Origin: VRUE01 sp046733315
Lineage (GTDB): Bacteria > Actinomycetota > Thermoleophilia > Solirubrobacterales > 70-9
DNA: 5,998 nt
Direction of reading: 5' to 3'
NCBI GenBank assembly: GCA_046733315.1
Contig: JBKPOV010000097.1
Coordinates: 1-5,998, forward strand
The position numbers and the translations under genes were made by a program. Shown piece after piece: positions 4,924-5,998 of this stretch. Numbering within the stretch: position 1 is the first letter of the stretch; each line of letters opens with the position of its first letter. The notes below the pieces were generated by a model, which saw nothing but the letters and a program-made list of their open reading frames with translations, searched no databases and had not been told where the DNA came from.

Positions 4924-5998
4924 TCAGAGCAGGGCGGCCAGCGAGCGAGCGTCGGTCACGGGCTGCTTGCAGGCAAAGCCTTCACAGACGTAGGCGGCGG
5001 GCCGACCGCCGATCGTCGCGCGGTTCGCGAGCAGCTCCGGTTGCTCGCTGCCCTCGGGGCCTCCGGCCAGGACCAGGTGGGGCCGGAACTCGGCGCGGAC
5101 CAGCGCCGCCAGCTCTGCGAGATCGTCGCCGATCAAGGCCACCTCCTTGGTCGGCGAGAGGTGGAAGTCGATCGCTCTGAGCAAGTGGCCGAAGGCCTCC
5201 GGGTGCTGACCGGCCGGCCCGGCAAAAAGCCGGAAGACGCTCTCGGCTGCCTGTTCGTAGCGGCGCTCGCCGCTCAGCGCCGCCAAGCGCAACAGTCCCA
5301 TCGCGGCGGATGAGTTGCCCGACGGAATCGGATGGTCGCCGATCTCCTTACGCCGGGCGATCAGCGATTCGTGCTCGTCTGAGGTGGAAAAGAAGCCGCC
5401 CCGCTCGCTGTCGGCGAAGCCCTCGAGCAGGGTCTCGGCTAGCGAGCGCGCCCGCTCGAGCCACTTCGTCTCGAAGCTCGCTTCATACAGCGCCAGCAGC
5501 GCCTCGAGCAGGAACGCATGGTCCTCGAGGTAGGCGCCGAGGTGGGCGCGGCCGTCCTTGAAGGTGCGCAGCAACTTGCCGCCGGAATCGCGCAGATCCT
5601 TCCAGACGAAATCTGCGCAGGCGCGTGCGGCGTCGAGGTAGTCCTCGCGGCCGAGTGCCGCACCCGCCTCGGCGAGAGCGCCGATCATCAACGCGTTCCA
5701 GGCAGTGAGGCGCTTGTCGTCGAGCCCTGGCCAGACGCGCTTGCTGCGTGCCTCGTAGAGGGCCCGTCGCATCCCGTCCAACTCTTCGGGCCTCGCCGCG
5801 TCGACCCCCTGTGCCAGGTGCAGGATGCTCCGCCCCTCGAAGTTGCCGCTCTCGCTGACCCCGTAGAACTGCATCAACTCCTCTATCTGGTGGGCCGAGA
5901 AACTGGCGCCGTTCGGCCCCTCGGTCGCGGGGTCTTCCAGTGCAGCGCGAATCTCGTCGGGCGTCCAGACGTAGAAGCGGCCCTCCTCGCCCTCGGAG
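4924..5998 (-). CDS. yyaL: YyaL/DUF255 thioredoxin-domain protein, C-terminal part
   Basis: The frame is open to the right edge, so the start and the N-terminal thioredoxin domain (DUF255) lie outside; 357 residues are visible of a family usually about 650-700 long. The visible part opens with SEGEEGRFYVWTPDEI, typical of the middle of YyaL/SPATA20 proteins, and continues as the alpha/alpha-barrel region resembling N-acylglucosamine 2-epimerases. Family landmarks, counted from the first visible codon, are FYGVSESGNFEG (44-55), DDKRLTAWN (93-101), LEDHAF (157-162), GGFFSTSDEHE (200-210), PSGNSSA (225-231) and the C-terminal VCEGFACKQPV with Cys338 and Cys343. A TTG at 5877 could be taken for a start, but it lies inside the conserved region. 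The biochemical role of the family is poorly known. The gene is immediately upstream of, and probably co-transcribed with, the MMPL gene. Confidence 0.9.
   Translation of the reverse strand, partial: SEGEEGRFYVWTPDEIRAALEDPATEGPNGASFSAHQIEELMQFYGVSESGNFEGRSILHLAQGVDAARPEELDGMRRALYEARSKRVWPGLDDKRLTAWNALMIGALAEAGAALGREDYLDAARACADFVWKDLRDSGGKLLRTFKDGRAHLGAYLEDHAFLLEALLALYEASFETKWLERARSLAETLLEGFADSERGGFFSTSDEHESLIARRKEIGDHPIPSGNSSAAMGLLRLAALSGERRYEQAAESVFRLFAGPAGQHPEAFGHLLRAIDFHLSPTKEVALIGDDLAELAALVRAEFRPHLVLAGGPEGSEQPELLANRATIGGRPAAYVCEGFACKQPVTDARSLAALL

Noticed and set aside
3477..5180. Long plus-strand open frame of 567 codons opposite the MMPL and yyaL-like genes
   Set aside because: Its translation is dominated by Arg, Asp, Glu and Gly in the manner of GC-rich antisense frames, and it shows no domain, while the minus strand encodes clear conserved proteins.
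4924..5877. Complete 317-residue gene starting at TTG 5877
   Set aside because: The frame continues to the window edge with conserved YyaL sequence (GRFYVWTPDEI), so the gene is 5'-truncated by the window rather than starting there.

Overview
The window is uniformly GC-rich, and its gene content suggests a high-GC actinobacterium. The main clues are a GlnA2-like type I glutamine synthetase, a two-lobed MMPL transporter and a YyaL/DUF255 protein. A Thermoleophilia-like lineage is a plausible guess, but that is inference: no rRNA or other lineage marker is present. I see no mobile element, CRISPR array, tRNA or rRNA.

Layout from left to right: (1) bases 1-111 are a homopolymer-rich stretch with no gene, possibly a low-quality contig end. 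(2) 112-678, minus strand, encodes a carboxymuconolactone decarboxylase/AhpD-like protein that has lost both active-site cysteines. (3) 679-948 is a divergent intergenic region with several compact inverted repeats and a candidate minus-strand promoter whose -10 overlaps a 17-bp dyad. (4) 949-2301, plus strand, is a complete 450-residue glutamine synthetase of the short, non-adenylylated (GSI-alpha) type. (5) 2302-2408 is a convergent gap with two GC-rich stem-loops that probably end transcription from both sides. (6) 2409-4922, minus strand, is a complete 837-residue MMPL/RND-type membrane transporter. (7) 4924-5998, minus strand, is the C-terminal part of a YyaL/DUF255 (thioredoxin-domain, glycan-epimerase-like) protein. 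Its frame runs off the right edge, so its start and thioredoxin domain are outside the window.

The last two genes are read as one unit: the yyaL-like stop and the MMPL start are separated by one base, so translation is probably coupled. The glutamine synthetase faces this operon and is transcribed away from the AhpD-like gene, so the 270-bp region at 679-948 is the main control point visible here.

Most of this is ordinary chromosomal gene content, and I see no convincing new multi-gene system. The points worth checking are the cysteine-less AhpD-like protein and its possible operator, a proline where B. subtilis glutamine synthetase has its feedback-inhibition arginine, an extra hydrophobic helix in the central linker of the MMPL protein, and the tandem dyads upstream of glnA.
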